Source: Falsiroseomonas sp. (GTDB lineage: Bacteria > Pseudomonadota > Alphaproteobacteria > Acetobacterales > Acetobacteraceae). From it: 46,460 bases of DNA. The position numbers were made by a program, and so were the translations under genes. The notes under the pieces are model-generated. The model had not been told where the DNA came from. It was given only the letters and a program-made list of their open reading frames with translations, and made no database searches. Location of the stretch: positions 1-46,460 of the forward strand of contig NZ_JAUYTS010000011.1 in the NCBI RefSeq assembly GCF_030695085.1, read 5' to 3'. Positions 1-9,285 of this stretch are shown here, piece after piece. Every line of letters starts with the position of its first letter. Positions within the stretch are counted from its first letter, which is position 1.

Positions 1-1
1 G

Positions 2-754
2 GCACCCCCCACCCCGGCAATCTCCGTCGTCATCCCGATGCGGAATGAGGGGCCGAATGTGCTGCCGCTGGTCGCGGAGATCGCGCAGGCGCTGGCCGGC
101 CACGCCTACGAAATCATCTGCGTCGATGACGGCTCCACCGACGACACGCGCGACCGGCTGCTGGAGGCTGCGTCCCGCTACCCGGTCGTGGTGCTGCGCC
201 ATGCATCCTCCTGCGGCCAATCGGCCGGGGTGGTCAGCGGCGTGCTGGCCGCGCGGGCGCCCTGGATCGCCACGCTGGATGGCGATGGCCAGAACGACCC
301 GGCGGATATCCCCGCTTTGTGGGCGCGCGCCCGGGCCGAGGGTGGCGGCGGCGACCTGCTGGTGGCCGGGCACCGCACCCAGCGCAAGGATAGCGGCGTG
401 AAGCGGGTGACCAGCCGCATGGCCAATGCGGTCCGCGCCCGGCTGCTGGGCGATGCGACGCCGGATACCGGCTGCGGGCTGAAGGTGTTCCCGCGCGCTT
501 TGTTCCTGGAACTGCCGCGCTTCGACCACATGCACCGCTATCTGCCCGCCTTGGTGCTGCGCGCTGGCGGGCGGGTGGTGAGCGAGGCGGTGAACCACCG
601 GCCGCGGCTGCGCGGGCAGTCCAATTACGGCACGCTGGACCGGCTGGTGGTCAGCATCTCGGACATGCTCGGCGTGATCTGGCTGCAACGGCGCTGGAAA
701 CGGCCGGTGGCCGAACGGGTCAGCCGGCCCCCCTGGGCCCCGCCGGAGGGCTGA
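2..754 (+). CDS. Family 2 glycosyltransferase, 5' end cut by window edge
   Basis: A GT-A fold glycosyltransferase of the polyprenyl-phosphate mannosyl/glucosyltransferase type, which would use a nucleotide sugar to glycosylate a lipid carrier or envelope polymer at the inner membrane face. The frame is open back to base 2, and the residues before the first ATG (38) read ISVVIPMRNEG, the usual GT2 N-terminal strand, so the true start lies left of the window. VDDGSTDD and LDGDGQNDP are the nucleotide-sugar and metal-binding motifs. No membrane segments follow the catalytic domain, unlike ArnC-type enzymes. It ends 3 bases before a TVP38-family membrane gene, suggesting a shared transcript. The substrate cannot be told from sequence. 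Confidence 0.88.
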   Translation, partial: APPTPAISVVIPMRNEGPNVLPLVAEIAQALAGHAYEIICVDDGSTDDTRDRLLEAASRYPVVVLRHASSCGQSAGVVSGVLAARAPWIATLDGDGQNDPADIPALWARARAEGGGGDLLVAGHRTQRKDSGVKRVTSRMANAVRARLLGDATPDTGCGLKVFPRALFLELPRFDHMHRYLPALVLRAGGRVVSEAVNHRPRLRGQSNYGTLDRLVVSISDMLGVIWLQRRWKRPVAERVSRPPWAPPEG

Positions 755-757
755 GAC

Positions 758-1435
758 ATGGCCGAACGCTGGAAGTCGCTGGCCAAGCTGCTGCTGCTGG
801 CCGCCGGGCTGCTGGCTGCCGGCGCGCTGCTGCGGCAGATGGGCGGCGTGCCCGGCATGGGCTGGGTGGACCGTGAGCTGCGCGGCGAGGGGCATTGGGG
901 CGAGCTGGTCTTCGTGCTGGTCGGCGCCGCGCTGACCGCCGCCGGCGTGCCGCGGCAGAGCATCGCTTTCCTCGGCGGCTATGGGTTTGGCGCGCTGCTC
1001 GGCACCGGGCTGGCGCTGGCGGCGCAGTTGCTGGGTTGCGCGGCATCTTATGCCTGGGCGCGGCTGCTCGGGCGGGATTGGGCGGAACGCCGCATGGCAG
1101 GGCGCTTCGGCCACCGGCTGCGGCCGCTGCGGGACGCGCTGCGCGCCAATCCCTTCGAGGCGACGCTGGCGCTGCGGCTGCTGCCTGTGGGGAATAATCT
1201 CGCACTCAACCTGCTGGGGGGCATGGCCGGGCTGGCGGCGGGGCCGTTCCTGGCGGCCTCGGCGCTCGGCTACCTGCCGCAGACGGTGGTCTTCGCGCTG
1301 CTCGGCAAGGGCATCCGGGTGGAGGGCGCCTGGCAATTGGCGCTCGGCGTCGGGCTGTTCTTCGTCTCGGCCGGCATCGGCCTGGTGCTGCTGCGCCGCC
1401 ATCGCGCCGCCAGGGCGCTGGACGGCGAAAACTGA
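758..1435 (+). CDS. TVP38/TMEM64 (DedA-like) family membrane protein
   Basis: A 225-residue polytopic inner-membrane protein of the TVP38/TMEM64 (SNARE-associated/DedA-like) family. The family core is visible around residues 60-110, with the re-entrant-loop pattern FLGGYGFGALLGTGLA followed by ASYAWARLLGRD. About five to six hydrophobic segments are apparent. DedA-like proteins are linked to lipid-carrier or phospholipid translocation and to membrane homeostasis. Sitting 3 bases behind a lipid-carrier-type glycosyltransferase fits an envelope role, but that is inference. Length is normal for the family. Confidence 0.8.
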   Translation: MAERWKSLAKLLLLAAGLLAAGALLRQMGGVPGMGWVDRELRGEGHWGELVFVLVGAALTAAGVPRQSIAFLGGYGFGALLGTGLALAAQLLGCAASYAWARLLGRDWAERRMAGRFGHRLRPLRDALRANPFEATLALRLLPVGNNLALNLLGGMAGLAAGPFLAASALGYLPQTVVFALLGKGIRVEGAWQLALGVGLFFVSAGIGLVLLRRHRAARALDGEN

Positions 1436-1491
1436 CGCGCGGCTTGCGCCGGATCATGGACGCCCGACATGGTCCGGGAGAAGGAGTGGCC

Positions 1492-2670
1492 ATGGATACG
1501 GATGTCGCCATCATCGGAGCCGGCCCCGCGGGGCTTGCCCTGGCCTGTGCGCTCGCCGGCAGCGGGCTGCGGGTCACCCTTCTGGAACGCGCGCCGGAGG
1601 CATCGATCGCCGATCCGGCCTTCGATGGGCGGGAGATCGCGCTGACCCATCGATCCCAGGCCATCCTGCGCGAATTAGGTGCCTGGGACCACATTCCCAT
1701 GGCCGAGACGGCGCCCTTGCGCGAGGCCAAGGTGCTGAACGGCGCCAGCCCGCTGGCGCTGCGCTTCGCGCCGGGGCGGGCGGGGGAGCCGCTCGGGCGG
1801 CTGGTGCCCAACCAATTGATCCGCCGCGCCCTGTTTCAGGTGGCCGCCACGACGGAGGCACGGCTAGTCGCCGACCATGCGGTGACCGGCCTGGCGCTGG
1901 CGCCGCAGGGTGCCACCGTGACGCTGGAGGGGGGCGAGGCGGTAACGGCGCGGCTGGTGGTCGCCGCCGATTCGCGCTTTTCGCAGGCGCGGCGCCTGGC
2001 CGGGATCGGCGCGGCCACGCTGGATTTCGGACGCAGCATGATCGTCGCCCGCGTGGCGCATGAGGCGCCGCATGGTGGCGTTGCGACCGAATGGTTCGGC
2101 CATGGCCAGACCATCGCGATGCTGCCGCTGAACGGCGCGATGTCCTCGGCCGTGCTGACCCTGCCGCCGGCGGAGGCGGAGGCGGCGATGGCGATGACGC
2201 CCGAGGCCTTCGGGGCGGAGGTGACGCGGCGCTATGCCGGGCGGCTCGGCGCGATGACGCTGGCTGGTACGCGGCATCTGTACCCGCTGGTCGCCACCTA
2301 CGCACATCGCTTCATCGGGCGGCGCTTCGCGCTGCTGGGGGATGCGGCGGTGGGGATGCATCCGGTGACGGCGCATGGCTTCAATTTCGGCCTGTCGGGC
2401 GCCGATCTCCTGGCCGGCGAGATCCGCGGCGCCAGCGATCCGGGCGCTGTGACGGGGCTGTTCCGCTATGCGGCCGCGCATCGGCGGGCGACGCTGCCGC
2501 TGTTCGTCGCGACCAATGCGGTGGCCAGGCTGTATTCGGATGACCGCGCCCCGGCCCGCCTGGCCCGCGCGGCGCTGATCGGGGCGGGGGCGGTGCTGGC
2601 GCCGGTGCGGCGGGCGATCGTCGCTGGGCTGATGGATGCGGCGCCGTTGCGGGCCGCAACGAAGTCTTGA
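1492..2670 (+). CDS. ubiM: FAD-dependent ubiquinone-biosynthesis hydroxylase, UbiM-type
   Basis: A 392-residue class A flavin monooxygenase of the UbiH/UbiF/COQ6 group, which hydroxylates the ring of ubiquinone precursors. The N-terminus carries the FAD Rossmann motif IIGAGPAGLALA. The second FAD motif near residue 280 reads LLGDAAVGMHPVTAHGFNFGL; as I remember the families, HPVTAHGFN marks UbiM, where UbiH/UbiF have HPIAGQGFN. The NADPH/FAD DG motif is altered (VAADSRFS), as expected of UbiM. An upstream in-frame ATG at 1444 exists, but GAGAAGGAG just before 1492 and the position of the Rossmann strand favour 1492. If it is not UbiM it is certainly a UbiH-family hydroxylase. Confidence 0.82.
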   Translation: MDTDVAIIGAGPAGLALACALAGSGLRVTLLERAPEASIADPAFDGREIALTHRSQAILRELGAWDHIPMAETAPLREAKVLNGASPLALRFAPGRAGEPLGRLVPNQLIRRALFQVAATTEARLVADHAVTGLALAPQGATVTLEGGEAVTARLVVAADSRFSQARRLAGIGAATLDFGRSMIVARVAHEAPHGGVATEWFGHGQTIAMLPLNGAMSSAVLTLPPAEAEAAMAMTPEAFGAEVTRRYAGRLGAMTLAGTRHLYPLVATYAHRFIGRRFALLGDAAVGMHPVTAHGFNFGLSGADLLAGEIRGASDPGAVTGLFRYAAAHRRATLPLFVATNAVARLYSDDRAPARLARAALIGAGAVLAPVRRAIVAGLMDAAPLRAATKS

Positions 2671-2721
2671 ATATTTTCCTATAGTCGGTTATGCCGCCAT
2701 CCCGTTGCAGGGAGGCGCGCC

Positions 2722-3258
2722 ATGGCCGAGATCGTCTGGACCCCGGGGAAGTTCACCGCTCAGGTGATCGACCCGGCGCTTGCGGCGCTGGCGCTGGATC
2801 CGCCGGATCGCTTGGTGGGGGTCCGGCAATTGCTGCTCGGCACCGCCTTGCAGGAAAGCGGCCTGCGGCATCTGCGGCAATTGGCCAACCGGGACGGCAC
2901 GCGCGGCCCGGCGCTGGGCTATTTCCAGATGGAGCCGGCGACGCATGACGATATCTGGCGGACCTTCCTGGCCTTCCGCCCGGCGCTCACGGCTCGCGTG
3001 CGGGCGGTGCCAGGCCTCGCGGCCGGCCAGCCGAAGGCGGAGGTGCTGGTTCACCACCATGTCTATGCGGCGGTGATGGCGCGGCTGCGCTTCCGGCGCG
3101 CACCGGGGGTGCTGCCGGCGGCGGGCGATGTGCAGGCGATGGGCGCCTATTGGAAGGCGCATTACAACACTGTGCTCGGCAAGGGCCGGGCCAGCGAGTT
3201 CGAGGCAAAGCTGGCCGCGGCCCTGCCGGCGTTGTCTTCGGAACTCAGTGCAGGATGA
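2722..3258 (+). CDS. Orphan lysozyme/transglycosylase-like protein
   Basis: A 178-residue soluble protein without a signal peptide. It has the layout of a small SLT/lysozyme-like domain: a helix with TALQESGLRHLRQ (candidate catalytic Glu45), then ALGYFQMEPAT at 64-74, which parallels the GLMQ(I)xPAT segment of lytic transglycosylases, then two further helices. The start follows GGGAGGCGCGCC. A TATAGT -10-like element lies at 2680-2685, but no good -35 is seen. Similar muralytic domains occur in tailed-phage virion proteins, and no other phage gene is adjacent. It overlaps the 3' end of usg by 14 bases tail to tail. Family membership is inferred from pattern only; it could be a conserved hypothetical with another role. 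Confidence 0.6.
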   Translation: MAEIVWTPGKFTAQVIDPALAALALDPPDRLVGVRQLLLGTALQESGLRHLRQLANRDGTRGPALGYFQMEPATHDDIWRTFLAFRPALTARVRAVPGLAAGQPKAEVLVHHHVYAAVMARLRFRRAPGVLPAAGDVQAMGAYWKAHYNTVLGKGRASEFEAKLAAALPALSSELSAG

Positions 3259-3529
3259 ACTGCCCCCCCGCATAGCGCAGCTCCGCCGGCTTGATCAGCG
3301 CGGCGGAGGCGACGCGGACGGAATGCAGCGGCCCCTCGATCTCGCGCTGCCAGAAGGCCAGGAATTTTCCGAGCGCCGGGAAGCTCGGCGCCAGGTCGTG
3401 CTTCTGCCAGATGAAGGTCTGCAGCAGGCCGGGATGGTCCGGCATGTGGTACAGGATTTCCGCCGTGGTCAGGCGCCAGTCGGGCACCGCGGCGGGGTTT
3501 GCGAAGCGTTCGAGGCCAGCGAGTTCCAT
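3245..3529 (-). CDS. usg: Usg family protein
   Basis: A 94-residue cytoplasmic protein. The sequence LTTAEILYHMPDHPGLLQTF followed by W-Q-x-x-DLAPxFPxLxxFLxFWQRExEGPLHSVRVA is the signature of the alphaproteobacterial Usg family, named for its place upstream of trpF in some species; its molecular function is unknown. I chose the ATG at 3527-3529 because GGAAGGAG lies 5 bases before it on the minus strand. A longer frame up to 3586 adds only low-complexity residues. The last codons overlap the convergent lysozyme-like gene. It is divergent from groES, with about 290 bases between the two starts. Confidence 0.85.
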   Translation of the reverse strand: MELAGLERFANPAAVPDWRLTTAEILYHMPDHPGLLQTFIWQKHDLAPSFPALGKFLAFWQREIEGPLHSVRVASAALIKPAELRYAGGQFILH

Positions 3530-3654
3530 CGTGCTCCTTCCCGGCCCAGCTTGGGGCCATTGCGCGTGTCCCGGGGGCAACGGCACCCCTGGAGCAGGTC
3601 AGCATGCCATGGAGGGAGGCCAGCCTTGCAAGAAAAACCTTCACAAACAGGGTG

Positions 3655-3681
3655 TTAGCACTCGCACTCGGAGAGTGCTGC
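3655..3681 (+). promoter_or_regulatory. CIRCE operator 1 (HrcA site)
   Basis: TTAGCACTC-N9-GAGTGCTGC matches the CIRCE consensus TTAGCACTC-N9-GAGTGCTAA in 16 of 18 arm positions. HrcA represses groE by binding this element and releases on heat shock. It ends 6 bases upstream of a TTGACG -35 element. Confidence 0.93.
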
Positions 3682-3687
3682 CGAGAC

Positions 3688-3716
3688 TTGACGTTGCGGG
3701 GGTGCTGGCCTACATC
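3688..3716 (+). promoter_or_regulatory. groESL promoter
   Basis: TTGACG at 3688-3693 and TACATC at 3711-3716 are separated by exactly 17 bases. CTTGAC also suits the alphaproteobacterial heat-shock sigma -35. The predicted transcription start, about 3723, falls inside the second CIRCE element, so HrcA binding would cover both the upstream edge and the start point. Confidence 0.72.
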
Positions 3717-3717
3717 G

Positions 3718-3744
3718 CTGGCACTCCTCTGGGGGGAGTGCTAG
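3718..3744 (+). promoter_or_regulatory. CIRCE operator 2 (HrcA site), degenerate
   Basis: CTGGCACTC-N9-GAGTGCTAG. Fifteen of 18 arm positions match the CIRCE consensus, with the same 9-base spacer. It starts 63 bases (about six helical turns) after the first copy and would lie in the 5' end of the groESL mRNA. Confidence 0.85.
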
Positions 3745-3822
3745 CGGGCGCCGGTAGGGTTCGCTGGCCGCAATTATCTCCGGAAGAGCTTGCCAATCAC
3801 TGGAAGCGACAGGAGAAGTCTC

Positions 3823-4134
3823 ATGGGCTTTCGTCCACTGCATGACCGCGTTCTCGTTCGCCGTGTCACGGCCGAAGAGAAGAGCAAGGGCGGCATCATC
3901 ATCCCCGACACCGCCAAGGAAAAGCCGCAGGAGGGAGAGGTCATCTCCGTCGGGTCCGGCACGCTGAACGACAAGGGCGAGCTCCGCGCGCTCGACGTGA
4001 AGGCCGGCGACCGCATCCTGTTCGGCAAGTGGTCGGGCACCGAAGTGAAGCTCGATGGCGAGGAGCTCCTCATCATGAAGGAGTCCGACATCATGGGCAT
4101 CCTCGACACCCCTTCCGTGGCGAAGGCGGCCTGA
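3823..4134 (+). CDS. groES: GroES (Hsp10) co-chaperonin
   Basis: A 103-residue 10 kDa chaperonin that caps the GroEL ring during ATP-driven folding in the cytoplasm. [12 protein letters not shown] at the N-terminus, the mobile loop [21 protein letters not shown] and the C-terminal [15 protein letters not shown] are canonical. The start at 3823 follows AGGAGA with good spacing; the in-frame ATG at 3790 lies in the untranslated leader. It is the first gene of the groES-groEL operon, controlled by two CIRCE operators upstream. Length is slightly more than E. coli GroES (97). Confidence 0.97.
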   Translation: MGFRPLHDRVLVRRVTAEEKSKGGIIIPDTAKEKPQEGEVISVGSGTLNDKGELRALDVKAGDRILFGKWSGTEVKLDGEELLIMKESDIMGILDTPSVAKAA

Positions 4135-4146
4135 CGACGGCGGAAA

Positions 4147-4168
4147 GGGGCGCAGCACACCGCGCCCC
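4147..4168 (+). other. Hairpin in groES-groEL intergenic region
   Basis: GGGGCGC and GCGCCCC pair over an 8-base loop, 13 bases after the groES stop. No T tract follows. Processing of the groESL mRNA at an intergenic stem-loop has been described in Agrobacterium, so this may serve the same purpose. Confidence 0.5.
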
Positions 4169-4217
4169 GTCTCCGGCCGCTCGGCCATTTCTTCGCTTGG
4201 TTTCCTCAACGGATTGA

Positions 4218-5882
<1,665 letters not shown>

Positions 5883-5940
5883 TCGCCCTGGCGGCCGGGC
5901 AACCGGCTGCCATTGCGAGCAGGATTTTGCCGAAGAAGGG

Positions 5941-5971
5941 AGGCGGGCCGCAGGGTCCGCCTCTTTTTTTT
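5941..5971 (+). terminator. Rho-independent terminator of groESL
   Basis: AGGCGGGCC and GGTCCGCCT form a nine-pair stem with one G-T pair and a 4-base loop, followed by a run of eight T. Confidence 0.92.
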
Positions 5972-6192
5972 CTTCATGCAGACACAATTCTGACAACGCC
6001 GTGACCGGCAGTTCGAGGCCTTTGACACGCTGTTACGCGGGCCAGCATGCTCGCCGGGTCATCGCGTACGGCTCGCCTCACCGTGCATTCCGGACCATAC
6101 CCCGGGGCCGCTCCACAGGTTCCGCCGCCGCATGGCGCCCCGCCCGGGCGATCGGCGTCCGGGCGAGCTTGTCTGGAAGGAGCCCGGTTCGC
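5972..6192 (+). promoter_or_regulatory. Promoter and leader region of the cold-shock gene
   Basis: About 220 bases with no gene. TTGACA at 6022-6027 is a good -35; CATGCT at 6046-6051 (18-base spacing) is a weak -10 candidate. The implied leader is about 135 nt. It holds a stem, CGCCCGG (6141-6147) with CCGGGCG (6159-6165), ending 8 bases before the GGAAGGAG ribosome binding site, reminiscent of the structured leaders of cspA-type genes. Confidence 0.45.
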
Positions 6193-6396
6193 ATGGCGAC
6201 TGGCACCGTGAAGTGGTTCAACGCGACGAAGGGCTTCGGCTTTATCGTCCCGCAGGATGGCGGCAAGGATGTGTTCGTGCACATCACGGCCGTGCAGAAG
6301 GCGGGGCTGCAAGGCCTGAACGAGGGCCAGAAGGTCTCCTACGAGGTGGCGATGGAACGCGGCAAGGCCGCGGCCATCAACCTCCGCCCGCTATAG
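6193..6396 (+). CDS. Cold-shock protein (CspA family)
   Basis: A 67-residue single cold-shock domain that binds single-stranded RNA/DNA and melts RNA secondary structure in the cytoplasm. The RNP1 motif KGFGFI and RNP2 motif DVFVHI are intact, preceded by [11 protein letters not shown]. The start at 6193 is set by GGAAGGAG 11 bases upstream; a longer open frame to the left has no domain content. It is monocistronic, with its own leader and a three-hairpin 3' region ending in a terminator. Whether it responds to cold or to another stress cannot be told from sequence. Confidence 0.95.
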   Translation: MATGTVKWFNATKGFGFIVPQDGGKDVFVHITAVQKAGLQGLNEGQKVSYEVAMERGKAAAINLRPL

Positions 6397-6405
6397 GGGC
6401 CAAGC

Positions 6406-6492
6406 TGCGGCAGGTCCTGCCGCAACCTACCCTTGGGCGGAGACACGCCCAGGGCCTACCTGTCAGGGCGGGGGTTCCCGCCCTTCTTTTTT
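6406..6492 (+). ncRNA. Three-hairpin 3' region of csp; candidate 3'-UTR small RNA
   Basis: Three consecutive stems: TGCGGCAG/CTGCCGCA (6406-6424), CCTTGGGCG/CGCCCAGGG (6431-6454) and GGGCGGG/CCCGCCC (6466-6483), the last followed by TTCTTTTTT. The two linkers each carry CCTACC (6426-6431 and 6455-6460). This is more structure than a terminator needs and resembles a processed 3'-UTR small RNA. Function is inferred only. Confidence 0.4.
6466..6492 (+). terminator. Rho-independent terminator of csp
   Basis: GGGCGGG pairs with CCCGCCC over a GGTT loop, followed by TTCTTTTTT. Confidence 0.88.
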
Positions 6493-6549
6493 GCCCACCG
6501 CGATATGTATCCACGGCGGGAACGATTCGCGGCTTTTTCGATGCCGCGT

Positions 6550-7074
6550 TCAGTCGGCATCCACCACGATCCGGATGGCGCCCAGCTCACGCAGGGTCGA
6601 TTCCGCGGCGTGCTGGGTGGCCTCATCCGGTGCGCGCAGCCCGATCGCCGGCGCATCGCTCGGCGGCAGGCGCTGGGTCGGCTCCTCCGGCGTGTCGCTG
6701 ACGGCGCTCGCGACCGCTTCACCGGCCACGCCCGCGCCGGTGCCGGCTGCCGCTGCGGCGGCCACGGCCGGCAACAGGGCGCCACCGGTGGCCACCACCA
6801 GGCCCGCCGCGCCCATGGCGCTTGCCGCCATGGCAATGCCGACGCCAAGCTGGCGGCGGTTGCGCAGGTCCGCTTCCTCCGGGTTCTCATCCGGCTGGTC
6901 CACCGGCGGGTTCGGGTCCGTGGTCGTGGGCGTGCGGCGCATGCCCTCGCCCCGCAGCTGCGCGACGGCGGCATCGCGGGATGCTTCATCGGCGAATTCG
7001 CCCCAAACCACCGGCAGGGCCTTCACGCCGCCGGATTCACCTGTCCACTGGCTGCTGTCCACCTTGATGGCCAT
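6550..7074 (-). CDS. Hypothetical protein with glycine/alanine-rich hydrophobic centre
   Basis: A 174-residue protein not assigned to a family. Residues 1-45 form a small mixed domain (WGEFADEASRDAAVAQLRGEG), residues 46-70 are acidic and proline-rich, and residues 75-125 are a long Gly/Ala/Val stretch (GVGIAMAASAMGAAGLVVATGG and onward) typical of glycine-zipper or two-hairpin membrane insertion. The C-terminus is charged and may hold a second small domain. The start at 7074 is supported by AAGGAAGCAGGA just upstream on the minus strand. It may be a stress-related membrane-associated protein of the YflT/glycine-zipper sort, but this is a guess. Divergent from the dehydratase gene, with 78 bases between. 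Confidence 0.7.
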   Translation of the reverse strand: MAIKVDSSQWTGESGGVKALPVVWGEFADEASRDAAVAQLRGEGMRRTPTTTDPNPPVDQPDENPEEADLRNRRQLGVGIAMAASAMGAAGLVVATGGALLPAVAAAAAAGTGAGVAGEAVASAVSDTPEEPTQRLPPSDAPAIGLRAPDEATQHAAESTLRELGAIRIVVDAD

Positions 7075-7152
7075 GGCGTCCTGCTTCCTTATGCTGCTGT
7101 CAGCACAGGGAACGCAGGCCGCCGGCCGATGTTTCCAAAAGGAGGACATTGC

Positions 7153-8109
7153 GTGTTCGACCTGCCTGCGCTCGAGGCCGCCGCGAGACTGGTCCACGGG
7201 GTTTTCCCGCCAACGCCGCAATATGCCTGGCCGCTGCTGGCGCAGCGCGCGGGGGCGGAGGTCTGGGTCAAGCACGAGAATCACACGCCCACCGGCGCCT
7301 TCAAGGTGCGCGGCGGCCTGGTGTTCATGGAGCGTCTGAAGCGCGAACGGCCCGGGGTGCCGGGCATCATTTCCGCCACGCGCGGCAATCACGGGCAGTC
7401 CCTGGCCTATGCCGGTCAGCGGCTGGGCGTGCCGGTCACCATCGTGGTGCCGGAGGGCAATAGCCGCGAGAAGAATGCGGCAATGCGCGCCCAGGGTGCC
7501 CGGCTGGTGGAGCATGGCGATGACTTCGACGTGGCGCGGGAACACGCCATGGCGCTGGCGGCGGAACAGGGGCTGGAATTCGCGCCATCTTTCGCGCCGG
7601 ACCTGGTGTGCGGCGTCGCCACCTATGCGCTGGAGCTGTTTCGCGCCGCACCCAGGCTGGATGCGTTGTATGTGCCGATCGGCCTCGGTTCCGGCATCTG
7701 CGGCTGCATCATGGCGCGCGACCTGCTGGGCCTGCCCACCGAGATCATCGGCGTGCAAAGCACCGGCGCCGATTCCTACGCCCGCAGCGTCGCCGCCGGC
7801 CGGGTGGTGACGACGGCGCGGGCGGAGACGCTGGCGGATGGCATGGCCACCCGCGTGCCGGACCCGGCGGCGCTGGCCATCATTGCCAAGGGCGCCGCGC
7901 GCATCCTGACGGTGACCGATGCCGAGATCGCCGATGCGATCCGCGCCTATTGGCAGGATACCCACAATCTGGCGGAGGGCGCCGGCGCCGCGCCGCTGGC
8001 CGCCTTGATGCAGGAGAAGGACCGGATGGCGGGCAAGCGGGTCGCCACCATCCTGTGCGGCGGCAATATCGACCTCGACCTGTTTCGTGATTGGGTGCTC
8101 GCCGCATGA
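7153..8109 (+). CDS. Threonine dehydratase-like PLP enzyme
   Basis: A 318-residue fold-type II PLP enzyme of the serine/threonine dehydratase group, which deaminates a hydroxy-amino acid to a 2-oxo acid. The Schiff-base lysine is Lys51 in TGAFKVRGG; ATRGNHGQ is the cofactor-binding Asn loop, and GLGSGICG the phosphate-binding glycine loop. No C-terminal ACT regulatory domain is present, so it is the catabolic, shorter type. Start: GTG at 7153, because AAAAGGAGGA lies 5 bases upstream; an upstream ATG at 7129 would place the ribosome binding site inside the gene. The stop overlaps the next start (ATGA), so it is translationally coupled to an amidohydrolase. EutB-like or racemase activity cannot be excluded. 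Confidence 0.85.
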   Translation: MFDLPALEAAARLVHGVFPPTPQYAWPLLAQRAGAEVWVKHENHTPTGAFKVRGGLVFMERLKRERPGVPGIISATRGNHGQSLAYAGQRLGVPVTIVVPEGNSREKNAAMRAQGARLVEHGDDFDVAREHAMALAAEQGLEFAPSFAPDLVCGVATYALELFRAAPRLDALYVPIGLGSGICGCIMARDLLGLPTEIIGVQSTGADSYARSVAAGRVVTTARAETLADGMATRVPDPAALAIIAKGAARILTVTDAEIADAIRAYWQDTHNLAEGAGAAPLAALMQEKDRMAGKRVATILCGGNIDLDLFRDWVLAA

Positions 8110-9281
8110 CCACGCTGCTTCGCAACTGCCGCCCGATGGGGGGCGCGCCCACCGACCTGCTGATCGAGGGCATCACGATCAGTGCCATGGGGCCGGGCCT
8201 CGCGGCACCGCCCGGCGCCACGGTGCTGGACGGGCAGGGGATGCTGGCGCTGCCGGGATTGGTCGAGGGGCACACCCATCTCGACAAATCGCGCTGGGGC
8301 ATGGGCTGGTGGGTGAATGAGGTCGGGCCACGGCTGATCGACCGGATCGACACGGAACGCGCCACGCGGCGGTCCGGCTTCGACCCGGCCACCCAATCCG
8401 CGCGGCTGGCGGGGGCGTTTCTCGCCCGCGGCACCACGCGCATCCGCAGCTTCGCCGATGTGGATACCGAGATCGGCACCGCCCATAGCGATGCGCTGGT
8501 GGCGCTGCGCGAGGAGCTGCGCGGCACCATGGACATCCAGGTGGTGGCCTTCCCGCAATCCGGCCTGCTGGTGCGGCCGGGCACCCTGGAATTGCTGGAC
8601 CAGGCGCTGCGGAATGGCGCGGATATCGTCGGCGGACTTGATCCCTCTGGCATCGATCGGGACCCCAAGGGGCATCTGGATGCGGTGTTCGGCCTGTCCC
8701 AGAAGCACGGCAAGCCGCTGGATATCCATCTGCATGAGCCGGGCGAGCTTGGGGCTTTCGCGCTGGAATTGACCATCGAGCGGACGCTGGCGCTCGGCAT
8801 GCAGGGGCAGGTGGTGCTGAGCCATGCCTTCTGCCTGGGCGACGTGCCGCGCGCGCCGGCGCTGTTTGCGGCACTGGCGGAGGCCGGCATCGCGGTGGCC
8901 ACCACCGCGCCACCCTCCCGCGCCGTGCCATCCGTGCGCGCCATGCGGGCCGCGGGCGGGCGAATTTTCGCCGGCAATGACGGCATCCGCGACACTTGGA
9001 CCCCCTACAACATGCCGGACATGTTGCAGCGGGCCATGCTGGTCGGGCTGAAGAACGAATTCCGGCGCGATGACGAGATCGCCTGGGCGTTGTCCACCGT
9101 CACCGACTGGGCCGCCGAGGGCTGCGGCTTCGGCGAGTACGGCCTGAAGGTCGGTGCGCGGGCCGATCTGGTGCTTGTGGAGGCCGAGACGGTGGCGGAG
9201 GCGGTGGTCGCCACCCCGCCGCGCCGCCTGGTCCTCAGCCATGGCAGGGTGGTGGCGCGGGACGGGGCGCTGGTTTCGTAG
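8106..9281 (+). CDS. Cytosine deaminase-like amidohydrolase
   Basis: A 391-residue metal-dependent amidohydrolase. GHTHLDKS (His56, His58) gives the first two metal ligands, HLHEPGE the third, SHAFCLG the fourth, and GNDGIRDTW the catalytic Asp. Within the superfamily, HTHLDKS and the C-terminal GADADLVL-like segment (GARADLVLVEAE) match cytosine deaminase/isocytosine deaminase relatives. Likely a cytoplasmic hydrolase of a ring or amidine nitrogen. It overlaps the upstream dehydratase by 4 bases (8106-8109), so both probably act in one salvage or degradation route, but the substrate is unknown. Confidence 0.85.
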   Translation: MTTLLRNCRPMGGAPTDLLIEGITISAMGPGLAAPPGATVLDGQGMLALPGLVEGHTHLDKSRWGMGWWVNEVGPRLIDRIDTERATRRSGFDPATQSARLAGAFLARGTTRIRSFADVDTEIGTAHSDALVALREELRGTMDIQVVAFPQSGLLVRPGTLELLDQALRNGADIVGGLDPSGIDRDPKGHLDAVFGLSQKHGKPLDIHLHEPGELGAFALELTIERTLALGMQGQVVLSHAFCLGDVPRAPALFAALAEAGIAVATTAPPSRAVPSVRAMRAAGGRIFAGNDGIRDTWTPYNMPDMLQRAMLVGLKNEFRRDDEIAWALSTVTDWAAEGCGFGEYGLKVGARADLVLVEAETVAEAVVATPPRRLVLSHGRVVARDGALVS

Positions 9282-9285
9282 CCGA

